Assembly: GCA_013420905.1 (NCBI GenBank)
Contig: JAAXNY010000008.1
Span: 1,674,001 to 1,738,000 of the forward strand
Reading direction: 5' to 3'
DNA: 64,000 nucleotides
Source of the DNA: Collybia mongolica
Lineage: Eukaryota > Basidiomycota > Agaricomycetes > Agaricales > Clitocybaceae
The notes beneath the pieces were generated by a model. The model had not been told where the DNA came from. It saw only the letters and a program-made list of their open reading frames with translations, and made no database searches. The translations under genes and the position numbers were made by a program. Positions 23,425 through 35,500 of the stretch are shown piece after piece. Every line of letters starts with the position of its first letter. Within the stretch, counting starts at the first letter, position 1.

Positions 23425-24409
23425 ATGTACAAATGTCCCATCGAAATATGGCTACAAATATTCCAGGCCGCTTGCACAGATGATGGCTCGACCGGACGTG
23501 CTATCTCGCTGGTCTCTCGGTTCTTCCACGAGGTATCGAAAGAAGCCAGGCTCCAATCAATCACTGTCGTTGGCGTGTCGCAGATAGTTGCATGTGCAAC
23601 GATGTTGAAAAGGACTCCTCCTAATTTTAGGCGGGTTCGTCATCTCTTTGTGTCGAACTGCCTCGAGACCCCATTCAAGAGAACAAGGACATTCCCGACC
23701 TCCAGTCGTGGTTTTTGGGAATATGATGTGAGGCACGTTTCCGATGTGCTCTGGTGTAAACTGACAAGTATAATTCTAGACTGGTGCTTGTGAAGCCTTT
23801 GTGCAGATATTGAAACTCGTAGCACCAACATTGCGAACGTTTTATTTGGTTTCCAATATCCCAAGGACGTGCATCCTACTCCCTGTATCCTTGCCTAAGG
23901 TCATTCAAATGACTCTTCAAGGTCCAATTCCACCCGCAAATCACCCCTGCTGTGAAACTCATCCTTTCCCATCCCTCCGACGCCTCCAATTACTCTCATT
24001 TACAGACTATCCAATGGATATTTTTGAGAGTATCACGCTGCGGGCTCCATCACTGACGCACCTGTATTTATCCCTCACCCATGCCTCACGACATCTTCAT
24101 AGCGATTTAACGCAAGCTCTCACCAATACACCCCCTCACGCCAGCAATGATACCCTCTCCCTTGGAATATTTCCCACCACACTCGAACGCATCTACATTC
24201 ACCCTGGCCCCTCTCCAATGATAGGGCAAGGTGTTTGGATAAATTTTGCCCACCAGTTCATGATGAAAAATTTCGTGGATATGGCCAATTTCGACCGGAG
24301 GGTCGTGATTGTTGAAGCGACCCCGGTCTGTAAACACCACGAAGCAATAGCAAAATGGTTGCAGGGAGATTCGGATTTTTTTCCGGTATGTTCGGAAAAT
24401 CATATGTAG
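23425..24409 (+). CDS. F-box-like protein
   Basis: Exons 23425-23727 and 23780-24409 (310 aa). The intron starts GTGAGG and ends TTCTAG, phase 0. The N-terminus MYKCPIEIWLQIFQAACTDD followed by ISLVSRFFHEVSKEARLQSI fits the divergent F-box-like pattern found in the large Agaricomycete F-box families. The rest is Leu-rich with alternating short strands (PSLRRLQLLSF, APSLTHLYLSL) as in irregular leucine-rich repeats. Such proteins usually recruit substrates to SCF ubiquitin ligases, but the substrate cannot be inferred. Confidence 0.7.
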
Positions 24410-24520
24410 ATTTCTATCTAATACCAATTTCCTATAGTTGGTCTAGGTGGTAGAGCTGTAGTTCATTAAGTATTATTAGTGTTGTTGGGTACTGTTGTAA
24501 TTTTATTGTACGCATAGAAT

Positions 24521-26512
24521 TCATTTTTGTTTAAGTATGTCGCGTAGACCAGCGCCAATGATCCCACTCAGTCCACTACCCAAAGCCTTTGCAACATTAG
24601 CGGTAGCCACAAGGTTCTCGACACCTTTTGCAGCCAGGTTCCAGCGCGTCATGTTGGGGTGGGTTTTTGGAATTTGGGCGCCAGCTACCATCATAAGGGC
24701 AGCTTTGACAGAATCCAACTCATTCAAAACCTCTAGCCCAATGGACCTCGCCCATACTACTGGTTCGGAAGTAGTTGTATATAGTTTATGGAGTTTGTCT
24801 ATTGTGGCCATAAGGGTGTGGTTTGCGAGGTACCTTTCTTGTGTGTAGGGTAGAAGGGCCGTGTAGGAACCTAAATAGATCACGAGATGAAGATTTGGGG
24901 TGATAGATGGACACTTACCAACGTCACCGCCTTGTACAAGTGCGTCGTGGATACACCGAGTAAGACACTCTACGTCACCAATACCCATGTTCAAACCTTG
25001 ACCCGCCAAGGGATGAACTGTATGCGCCGCATCTCCGACAAGAACTGTCCGCTTGCCTGTTCCTTCACCAATATATGTTTCGGTGTGATTAAACTTGAGT
25101 GGGAATGAAGCTATGCTCCCTGATTGTATGTTGCTAACAAGCGGAGGAACGAACTGCGAATCTACGGGGGGAATCCCTTCCTCAGCCTGGTCCACCGCAG
25201 AAGCGTAAGCCGACTTGTGGTCCACCGAGTGCGACTGTTCCCGCCATAAGATCTCTCCTTGAATTTCTGACGGTGTCAGAGGGTTCCCTTTCGAGTAGCC
25301 CTCATTTATACGGTCGTAAAGGTATTGTAGGGATACTTCAGGCAAACGGAATGCGGCATTAATCATTTTGGCGAGGACGTCAGGACCCGAACCAATTAAG
25401 GCTGTTGCGATATGTGGCCTGGTAGACCACACAAGGGAGGAGACAGTAGGCGAGAGGGGAAGAAAGGCAATCGGACCTGTTGGCAGGAATCGTTGGTATG
25501 CGGTAGTGTTGGGACCCTCAAATGCCCCTCGGGGTGGATGCACCATCGTTGCAACAATCCCTTGTGCGTCGTATGACCACCCGAACGATGGAATCTTGGC
25601 GTACGAACGCACAGGAGAATTGAAGCCATCCGCACCGACCTATTTGGCATTTGTAGGTACTAGAACGTTCGCGAGATCCTAAGAGGTAATACGCACTAGC
25701 AGCCTTGCTCTAAGCACCTGACCGTTTTCAAAGTGAATCATGGGCCAACCTCCTCTCTCCTCAGCGTCCTGAACAATAGTCTTCACTTTCGTCTTATCAC
25801 GCAACTGGATATCCGGAAAGTCTTCGAGGCGCCTGAGAAGCCCCCGTTGTAAATTGAGGATCTCAGTGAGTCTTGCCATACCATCTTCCGGTCTGTCAAG
25901 GCCAATTTCAGACGCGGAAAAATTCAAACGTGCATCAGATACACCGTCCCAAACCTGTAAGGCAACGATCGATAAGATGAGTTCGTCAACAAATATTTTA
26001 TCCTCGCACCTGCATTTCCTCCATTGATGAGGTTCGTGTTGTCTCAACATGATTCCAAGCACCGGTTTCTGGTCGGATGTGTTATATACATGTATTTCAA
26101 TGGATGTTTATGCGGACCAACCTCTCAAGAATGTTTGGGAGGAGTTAGTGAGGGAGACGACGCGGTTCGAGAATATACCAGGTGGAGGTGACCAGTCTCG
26201 AACCTTCGATAGGTCGCCAGCGTCGATGAGAGTGACACGCAAGTTTTCCCGTATTAGCTGCGAAGAAGCTTTGGAGTGATAAGCTTCATATCGGGATTGG
26301 ACAATGGTGTCGAATAGGTTACCTAGCGCGCTGGCTAACGCGAGCCCAGCAGGCCCGCCTCCGATAATAGCAACATCACATTCTTCATGTACGGTTTGTG
26401 CCGTCGATTCACACCTTATAAGCCGGTAGACGGAAATTTTACTTGTGTACCTGTTGATAGCCACACGATAAGCCCTTGAGCTCGTTGAGGCGAGCATTGG
26501 ATGTTTGAGCAA
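24521..26512 (-). CDS. COQ6: Ubiquinone biosynthesis FAD monooxygenase COQ6
   Basis: Exons: 26323-26512, 26122-26268, 26010-26068, 25697-25954, 24919-25639, 24521-24870 (574 aa). It is a flavoprotein hydroxylase of the mitochondrial inner membrane Q-synthome that hydroxylates the ubiquinone head-group precursor. A basic N-terminal about 40 residues suggests a targeting peptide. Landmarks are the dinucleotide motif VAIIGGGPAGLALA (about 48-60), WNHVETTRTSSMEEMQVWD (typical of COQ6), GADGFNSPVR, and the second FAD motif VLVGDAAHTVHPLAGQGLNM (about 425). It is longer than yeast COQ6 (479 aa), mostly through the C-terminus and loops. It shares a 107 bp promoter region with SEC6. Confidence 0.94.
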
Positions 26513-26619
26513 ACAAGGTTACAATCACGTGTTACATAGCACAAATCGTGCAATTGGTAGTCGACAGCCTCTTGATTAAGGGCCAGAAAAGCCCTTGTCT
26601 CTGAGATCGCATAACTTAA
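26513..26619. promoter_or_regulatory. Shared bidirectional promoter COQ6/SEC6
   Basis: Only 107 bp separate the ATG codons of the two divergent genes, so the 5' UTRs and core promoters must overlap. It includes the sequence cacgtgtta (about 26527-26535). No TATA box is obvious on either strand. Co-regulation is an inference from the spacing. Confidence 0.55.
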
Positions 26620-29017
26620 ATGACTGCTGCACCGGTATCTGCGGCACAAGCAATTGGCGAATACTTACAATCACCCGATGACCTCGTCAAGATCCCCGCA
26701 TACAGGAAGAAACTAGAAAAGGAGAAGGCCTCGATTGACGCAAGACTCAAGAATGGAGTCAAGGAGCAGCTGCATGCAACACGGGAAGGCTTAAGGAAAC
26801 TCCTGAACACCAGGGATAATGTTCAAGCAATAAAAGACGAAATGGCAGCCATGGACAGACAGTGCATGGACCCCCAAAATGCTGTGGCTACCTTTGACCA
26901 GATTAGTAGAGTGAGTCGGCCTGTGAGTCACCAAGATTCTCGATGTCATTCACTTGAGGTTAGGTATCCATGGTGCATAGAAACTTCCAGTCAACAGAGG
27001 AGATGGTGAATAACCTGCTCGAAATGGCGTCGAAATTGGATGTTCTGGAAAGATTATTGGAGTCAGACAGCGCAAATATCCTAGGACCAGCCCCGAACCT
27101 ACTTATCATTCATTTCCAACTCAATCAGCTCGAAACGTTCCGTAATGAAACCCTACATGATGCCAAGAAAGCTTCTGCAAGCTCCAGAGCAACACTCTCG
27201 CGTTGGTTTGAACGTTTAAACCAAGTCATTGAAGCTTTCGACGAATATATCGTTGGCCTTGCACGAAATGTGCTAAATATCATTAGGGCTGGTTATCCGG
27301 ATGTAATTGTTCGGTTGATCAAGATAGCTGAGATAGAAGGAAAAGAGGATGAGAAGGTGACCCATACTCCCGGTATCGTCCTTCGCCACCAGTCTCATGC
27401 AAATCTAGGCAATAGTCATCCGCCTTGTCAAGAAATCTGCTAAATGGAGTGCTGCATCGAAGTTCAAATCAACACAGGCTAACGCTCGTATAATTAAACA
27501 CTATCGATCCAAGATAACCAAAGCAATTACGGATTCCATCAAGGAAAAATTCCAGGAGGCATACCGACGCGATGAACAGGATCCCGCAGCTTTCCTATCC
27601 AGTCTCACGTGGATATACCAAGACATCATTCGAATTGAAGAAGACGTTGTCTCTTGCTTCCCAGCCGAATACGAAATATACTCTTTGTACATTCGGGAAT
27701 ACCACAAAGCTCTCAACACAACAGTCAAAATCTTAGCTGCTTCTTCCCCGGATGCCAGCGTTCTTCTTACCCTTTTCGAATGGCTTAAAGAGTACAAGTC
27801 AACAATGAAGGAGCTTAACGTTTCACCGGATCTTTTGGAGCCTCCGTTACTAGATGGAAAGGAACAATCCCTGATTGAGGATTACCTTCAGCTCATCGTC
27901 AAAAAACTCGATGAATGGTCTACCAACCTCATGAAAACTGAGACTGCGGAGTTCATGAAGAGGGAGGAGCCACCAGAGGCCGACAATGATGGATTGTACG
28001 GTATGCATGGCGCCGTGATTTTATTCCAAATGGTCAACCAGCAGGTCGATCTGGCTACGGAGAGCGGCCAGGGAGCGATCTTAGCCCGTGTCGTCAGTGA
28101 AACCAACCGCGTTATGCGGGGAATTCAGGAGCAATGGGTCCGGGTTGTTGATGCAGAGTTCAAGAAACACATGGAGAAGCCGGAAGAGGTGGAAGGCGGC
28201 CTCGTAGAGTACTGCATTGCTCTCGCAAATGATCAGATCAAGTCAGCCGACTATGCCGAAGCACTGCTCGCCCGCCTAGAGCCACTCGTTTCAGAAAAGT
28301 ACCGGGTCACCATAAACGAACGCCTGAACGACGCTATTGATGGATATCTGGACGTTGCAAAGAAGTGCACACAGACACTCATAGACATGATCTTGAATGA
28401 TTTGAAACCTGCGACAAGGGGTCTCTTCCAACAAGCCTGGTATGACGGCATTATGGTACAAATTGTGGAAACAATGCGCGATTATATGACGGACTACCAA
28501 AGCTATCTCAACCCTTCGCTCCTCGAACTCTTGATCGAGGATCTTTTGGATGCGTTCCTCGTCTTCTACCTGAATGCCCTGGCGAATTCCGCGAAGCTGA
28601 AGATGCCGGCAGCCACAGGTAGAATCAGAGAAGATATCGGCCTTGCATTCTCTTTCTTCAGTACCTTGAAACCCGCCAAAGAAGTAGAACAATACTTTGA
28701 AATCCTGGAGATGATATTGGCACTTCTAGAAGCATCAAAGGACATGGTTTTCTTATCTTTCTGGGCCTTTGCAAGAGTCCACGGCCCTAATATCGCCTTT
28801 GTCGAAGGCCTCATGAAGTCAAGGGGTGATTTTGATAGGTCTGCTGTGAACGATGTTATGGAAAGCGTGAAACGGAAAGTTAAAGAGGAAGGTTTAACTG
28901 ATCGTAAGTACCTATTCACTGATTTACTACTTCTCTGACGCTCTGACAGCACCAGAACCAACGATCATGAAGAAAATCGCTATTCAAAATTCATTTTCTA
29001 GGTTCCTGCGGACATAA
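26620..29017 (+). CDS. SEC6: Exocyst complex subunit SEC6
   Basis: Exons: 26620-26910, 26964-27356, 27409-28903, 28950-29017 (748 aa). It is a component of the exocyst that tethers secretory vesicles at the plasma membrane for polarised growth. The sequence is almost entirely helical. It has an N-terminal coiled coil (IDARLKNGVKEQLHATREGL) and the rod segments expected of the Sec6 family (CFPAEYEIYSLYIREYHKAL, AWYDGIMVQIVETMRDYMTD, LIEDLLDAFLVFYLNAL). Length fits fungal Sec6 (about 750-800 aa). A short last exon adds PPEPTIMKKIAIQNSFSRFL. The 3' end faces QNS1 tail to tail across 105 bp. Confidence 0.92.
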
Positions 29018-29122
29018 CCCTAATTCCCCAATAGTACCACCTATTTGTAAGGATTATACACGAACCTCATTGTAACTGATATATCTATTAAACTATATTC
29101 CTTTCCGTCACTTATTGCCTGT

Positions 29123-32100
29123 TTACTCTGTCTTTGACTTATCAGTTCCGAGGCCTTGTTCCGACCTATCAGGCAGGACCGAAGCGATCTCGTCGATTTT
29201 CTTGAACTGCCAAGGGAAGCGAGAAGGATAAAGGAATGGGCGCAGATCGAACCCTGAGAGATGTGGTCAATTAAACAGGGAAGGCAGCTAACTCAAGATT
29301 CTCACTGTTATCATCAGGGCTATACGATTCCTATCAAAGAGCCACGTTAACATCGGTTCTTCTTAGACAGGAACACAACAGACCGCGTGGTACCCTGGTG
29401 TTAGCGTTGTCATCTTGTGTCGGTTTCTTGCATGCTCGAAGAAAAAAAGTTTAACCTTATCCGCAATCTGCACTCCAGGATACTCATTATTGCGAGTACG
29501 AAGTAGGTTTGAGGTTACCGACCTGTAAGGGCGATAGGAAGGACCCCCATTCGTGGACAAGTTTCGTGAATGTGCTGTAAGGACCACATTTTTCCACTTT
29601 ACGCAATCGCCCAAAAACAGACAATTCATCGTATGTCATACCCATATCAGCCTAGGTATATAGGTAAATATGCTTCATTTGAGTGACCTGCCATCCTGAC
29701 TCACTTCATCAGACTGTATATATGTCGCTGTGATAGGTTCCAGTTCAGCAGTGGGCACGGCAGACAGGAAACTGGAACAGGGGAAATATGAACTACAAAT
29801 GCAAACGATGAAGGAAAGAGTGTACCTGGACAAGATGGGCAAATCAAAGGCAGTTTGAGCATATGCAATAAATCTCTTTAAATCAGTTTTGCTGATTCCA
29901 CCAATCGGGTTGATGTCCGCTGGGGGTCATAGTCAACATCAAGACCAACATTTGGTGCAACCTAACATACCCGAAGAGCAGTCGTATTTTGTCAAATAAC
30001 CGCGAAGACTATCAAAATGTCTAGCTTTCCGGTTATGTAACGAGATACCTGATTCATACCTCTCATCTACGTTCGCGCTTCCAAGGACGAGCAGCCCCCC
30101 CGATTTCCCTCGTACCCAAGGTAAGAGCTGCGCAAACATGTATGCCAGAACCATTCGAAGTCTCGCCTAGAGCTTCAAGTTACAAGATGCATGCGAGCAT
30201 TCAATGTGTCGAAACATACTTGAATATTCTGCAAAGCTAAATTCTCCGCATTTGAACCCCCCTGGCTTCGAAATTGTGGCCTCACCCCAGTCACAAAACC
30301 AAACAAGCTCCGCACAGCAGTGACGACTGAATCCATGTTTAAGTCGACGTGGTAGCTAACAGAAAGTGGTTTAGTTGGATGCTTTCTGGTTTGAGGTTCT
30401 GGTGTACCTGCCAATCGCCTCCGATAGTTGCTTGGCTCGTCTTCGGGTTTCTGTGCTAGAGTTTTCTGTTCCCATGTAGCAGGTGTGGAATATTTTATTC
30501 GCAAACTCTCGAGGGTCGGATGGCACATATGTCGACTCTTCTGTTTCTCCAGCTATCCGCCTCGCATCAGCGATCACTTGTGTGTCTAGGCTAACGAATT
30601 AATGGGAGTTATTTAGGGGAACGAACGGGCCGTACCCCCTCGGCGAGCGGCTTCAGCTACAAGCCTGCACATAGAATATACGATGACAGCAGTTGCGCAA
30701 CTATCAATCCCTCCGCTAAGCGGAATGAAATACCCTTGCGTTCGGGACCTTCTCAAATAATCCCAGAGCCAGCATGCTGGACCGAGGCTAATTGTGGGTC
30801 AAATGCCATACATCCTCTGGAGTAGTAAGGACGCACGCAATTTCCTCCTCAGGACTGTGGTACTGAACGTCAAGAATTTTTGTACCGATAAGGCCTACCA
30901 TATCTTCCTCCCGGACATGATCGAACTTTCCGCTCGTAAGGGCGAACGGGACTTCAACCCTGTAATACCTCTCCGCTGAGGCGGCCTGCATGCTCCTGCT
31001 ACTCTTCGCGCGATGAGCGCGGACATCTTCAATATCAATAGTAGCCGTCACAACTTCCACATCATTCAACGAGAATTGAGAGCCCTGTGCGATAATACGG
31101 CCGTTGACGGCGATCATAGCGCTGCCATCGTAGTAAAGTCGGTCTCCATCGCAGCCTTGTTGGTTCGCATAGAGATATATGCCTCCAAGCTGTTTGTATT
31201 TGATTATTTCACCTAACAATTGTGTTCGCGTTGCTTTACCTTGAGGGTGGCTTCCTTAATAAGCTCTATACGTGTGTAAAGTTTGCGCAGCTCATGATGG
31301 CTGCCACTTGAGTTGGTGAAAATTTCGACTCCATCGAGTCCCATCAGTATGTGAGGGCTTGAGAGGCATGAACAAGGATCCAAGGAATGCGTGGATGAGC
31401 AGACCTGGCGGGCGTGAATAGCTCCTCACATAGCTCAACCCCGATGCATGTGTCAAGTGTGCTGATAACGGCATCACCAAATGGAACTTTAGTCTGTCCA
31501 GACTCGCCTTTGGTAATCAGCAGATACGTGTTCCCAAAATGATGCAAACCTGTTTAGTGACTGCTTGGATGATTCGAGGCAGGTAATGATCCTCCCATTG
31601 TCGATGTTTCATCCAGGGTGTGAAGTATCTGAGTTCACGATAGTTGCCATCATTTGCTAGCCACATCTTCGGACGGATGAGTAATATTTTTCGGTCAAAA
31701 ATGATGACACGGCAATTGTAAATGACATTCTTGTGAACCACGGGCCTGGAGGCAGCTACTGAGCTTAGTACGAATAATGAGAATCTCGACTCACATCCCA
31801 ATGTCGCAAACAATCCCCATGGTCTCCTCCGATGACAGGATCCTAGCCAGGACCTCCCATGAGTGGAGGACAGTGTCGCCTGCGATAATGGATAATGAGG
31901 TAGCTCAGCGATGCTTATATCCTCATGATCATAATAGTCACCTTCTAAGAAGTGATCAAGGCATCCATAACCACTGCGGGTATGAGATGGTATGGTATCG
32001 ATGGATATGCATAGCCTGAGACGCACGGAATTTCTAACTCAGGCCCTACTCTCAACGTCGCTCCTCGTTCCTTCGCGATTGCGATGCTGGATAATATGCG

Positions 32101-32326
32101 CTCTAAATTACCCTACAAGAAAACATGAGATCTCGCCAGATTGTAGTAGTGAATTTATCTGACTTGGAAGTCCAAAGCCCATTGATTGAGGGAACTATAA
32201 CGTTATTTAGTACGTATATAATATCCAAGGGCAAGCTTTACCAACTGGGTTCAGGTTGATCAGCCTAACATGTATGCCAGATATCATGTTTGCGACTTAC
32301 GTTGCTAGTGTTATCAGGTGGCCCAT
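29123..32326 (-). CDS. QNS1: Glutamine-dependent NAD+ synthetase
   Basis: Twenty exons on the minus strand: 32301-32326, 32164-32194, 32027-32112, 31942-31973, 31795-31879, 31550-31745, 31405-31493, 31240-31357, 30837-31189, 30636-30787, 30408-30585, 30220-30355, 30060-30166, 29971-30008, 29826-29919, 29705-29771, 29523-29651, 29384-29467, 29306-29330, 29123-29253. All phases close, giving 718 aa (yeast Qns1 is 714). It amidates deamido-NAD+ with ATP and glutamine. The N-terminal nitrilase-type glutaminase shows its triad: Glu45 ([12 protein letters not shown]), Lys about 113 ([10 protein letters not shown]) and Cys about 174 ([11 protein letters not shown]). The synthetase half has the PP-loop [11 protein letters not shown] (about 363) and GSANVDE. 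Intron 1 is the longest (106 bp). Several exons are only 25-38 nt. Confidence 0.94.
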
Positions 32327-32565
32327 CTTAAAAAGCGAAATACTAGTTTAGGCTTTTTAAAATTCGGTAACGAACCAGTACTTCCGGAATTACGGTCCGA
32401 TGATGGGACTTGTCATCTTGTCATATTCCAAAGTAATCTATGTATGTTATGTATGTATGTATTTGTGCATCTAGGGAAACGATTATGAAAACAAATGAAA
32501 TATAAGCAATGTGTAATGTGAAAGAGAACGTAAGGAAGCATCATAAGTGGCTAAGAGTACAGACA
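32327..32565. repeat. QNS1-ACC1 spacer with ATGT repeats
   Basis: 239 bp between the QNS1 start and the ACC1 stop, both genes on the minus strand. A short imperfect ATGT microsatellite lies at about 32435-32465. It serves as QNS1 promoter and ACC1 3' flank. Confidence 0.5.
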
Positions 32566-35500
32566 TTAAGACATCGAGTTAGAAGGAAAATTGCTTAGTT
32601 GGCATATGAAGGAGGGCCTTGGAGAAGGAGTCAGAATATGATAAAGAGGGTTAGAGAAAGAGTGCATACCACCAACAGGTGCAGCCTGCAGCACACTAAC
32701 GAGTGATGCCCGTTCTTCCTCCGATAACTGGTCAGCTAAACGAGTGAAACCGTCCATTGTGGCTTTTCGATCTTCTTTGGTGAGCTCAATCAAACTGCGC
32801 ATAAGATGATCGGTTTTAAGTTGAGTGATAGTATGACTGAGATCGAGGTTCTCAAGTATTTCCGCAACTTGACGATGGTCGGTAGTGGGCTCGAGTGATG
32901 CTACAGAGTTCAGGAGCTTGGACCGGTACTCGAGTGTTGCACCTGGAGACGCCTCCGATATGTCCTTCAAAGCTGCAGACCGTGCGACACGAGCGCGAAC
33001 AGCCCAGTAGAAGTGTCGGCGGGCATCCTTCCACATCGCGGGTTTGGCGCATCCTTTGGCTTCCATACGACCAGTCCGACTAGAAATACTAGTCAGTGAG
33101 ATTTATTGATGCACGGAGTAGATGTGCTCACTCATGAAGATCCGCATATAGGAGGGCGATCTGCTTGTAGGTGGGTTGAAGGAAAGTCTCTCTCTTCAAT
33201 AGAGCTGCTGCGGCTGCAGTCCTCTCTTCGGCGCTCTTCGCAGAGTCCTTAGAGTCTCGTTTCAAGGAGGCATAATCAGCGTCAAGACGCTCCATGAGTG
33301 TCAAAATCTTGTCACGGCGCATTTTGATCTCCACGATGCCCTCTGGTTCGAGGACACCCGCTCGGGCATCAACGTCAGCATACATCTCCATCTGCTCAGT
33401 GTTGATAGATGGGTCAAGGACGACCCATGCCCCTCCGCGCAACTCGCCATTGGGTACTATATAGACGAAGACGGGCTGCTTGTAACTCGAGAGGCCATCG
33501 ACGATCTTTGAACCTTGTTTCAAAACCTCATCATACATGTCCTGTTGACCTCCAGAGAACCCACGCCAATTTGCAAATATGATAAGAGGCAAACCTTCTC
33601 GATTAAAGTCGAAGATGGCCTGAGCAGTCTTGTATGCGGAATTGGGATACCACACTTGACCGGCCTCCATGATACGCTGTTCAAATGAGGCAGGGTTAGC
33701 AGGATCAGCTGGAACAATGCGTTCGATGGTACGAGTTTCGACAGCTATGACACCCATAGGGATACCACCTAGTCTCGCCCTTCCAACGACAACCGTTTGA
33801 GCCCAGCCACTGAGGGTCTCTTGGAATGAACCCTTGTCGAAGAAACCGCTCAGCCATTCTGAAGAGTTCTCGTCCACTTTGCCCTCGATGAACCATCTTG
33901 GGTCATAAGCTCCTTTTGGTGGCATATAATCAATATCCCGATCCCAAGAATCTGACGTTTCCCGGACAGGCAAAGGGCCGTTTCTGAACTCGGGCACATA
34001 GGATAACCACTCAAGAATATGAGTGGCGCCCTGTAGGTCGCTACTAGCGGTGAGGTGAGATACTCCATTCTTGAACATGATCTGGGTGCCGCCGAGTTGC
34101 AGGTTGGAGGTGTAGACTTCTCGTCCAAGAACTTTGTTAAGAGCAGGGGCGCCTGTGAGAATAATGGGCTGGCCTTCAACCTGAACGGCACGTTCGCCGA
34201 GGCGGACGAGATATGCTCCAATACCAACTGATCGGGCGGTGACAAGAGTAATTGTGAAGATATCGTCATAGGCGCGAGAGGTTTCACCTGCAATGAGGCC
34301 GGATCCTTTCAAAGATTCAACCCCGAGGCCGTCTTGAAGTCCGATGATGTCTGTAATCTTGAACCGACGATCACCGTTGTCTTGTATCTCAATAGTTCGC
34401 ACGGCATCTCCCCCCTTCTCCTGCAATTTGAGGAAGTTGTCCGGAGTAAGGTAAAGGTAGTTGACACCTTTTTCAGGGTGGTCAATGTCATTCCAAGCTG
34501 CTGAGAACAGATGAAGCGTTTCTTCAGCTAGACCAATGCGCGCGCCGGAGTTGGCAGACAGATAAATACGTGGCAGCCCTTGTTCGCGCGCATATTTGGT
34601 AACCTGGTAGAAGAACTGGTCTTCTAGGGGACCAAACGACCCAATCTTGTACGTGATATCGTTGGCCACAACGACAACTTTCCTACCAAGGGGAAATTCT
34701 GGTGTCCTCAGGGTGAACACCCAAGCGACCATACCAAATGCATTATTGCCGGGTGCCCGATCAACCTCGGTAAGTTGATCATGCTCATCCAAAACGAGCT
34801 CCCTAGACTCTAGGAAGAGTTTCGGCACAACTAGGGATGCATCGGTATCGCGGGCTTTAACCCAAACATTGTGTAATGCCTTGGAGAACAAGTCGGGGAA
34901 GTCGTAGACATATGTCGTGCCGATGAGATGGGCTTGATAACGTTTGGGCTGCAGTGACTCCTTCGTGGGATAGGCTTGGTGTACAGGTTGGAGATGTAAG
35001 GGGCCCTTCTCACCAATAGATTTGAGAATAGTTGTGCCTTTGTCAGTGGTGATCTCTTGGTAACCATGGTAGTTGACGATGAACCCCGAAACGTTTTCGA
35101 TGATGCAACGAATTGGGGTAACATTGCCCTCACTGTCCTCCAGAGCGATTCTGATCTCTGAGCCTGTCACATGGAGACGCCAGAGACGTTTGCCATGGCG
35201 CTCGATAAATCCTGATATAGCGGCGAGAACGTCCTCGTATTCGACGGCAAGATTGTACACGAAGTTCATGAAAATATGATTGCAATCGGCATTGCGGTGC
35301 TCGGCGCTTACAACCTCGAGGGCGTCCAAAACGCTGGTGACGAGGCGATCCGTTTCGGATATGAGATATTCTGCGGTGCTCATGGTCCCCCTGAGGCGAC
35401 CAGGTCGCACAAGGGCCCGGATAAAGAAGCGGCTGTCGAGTTGGTTTTCTCGTGCAACAGCATGGTAGATATGGATTTGCTTCGCCTCTACGAAACATGG

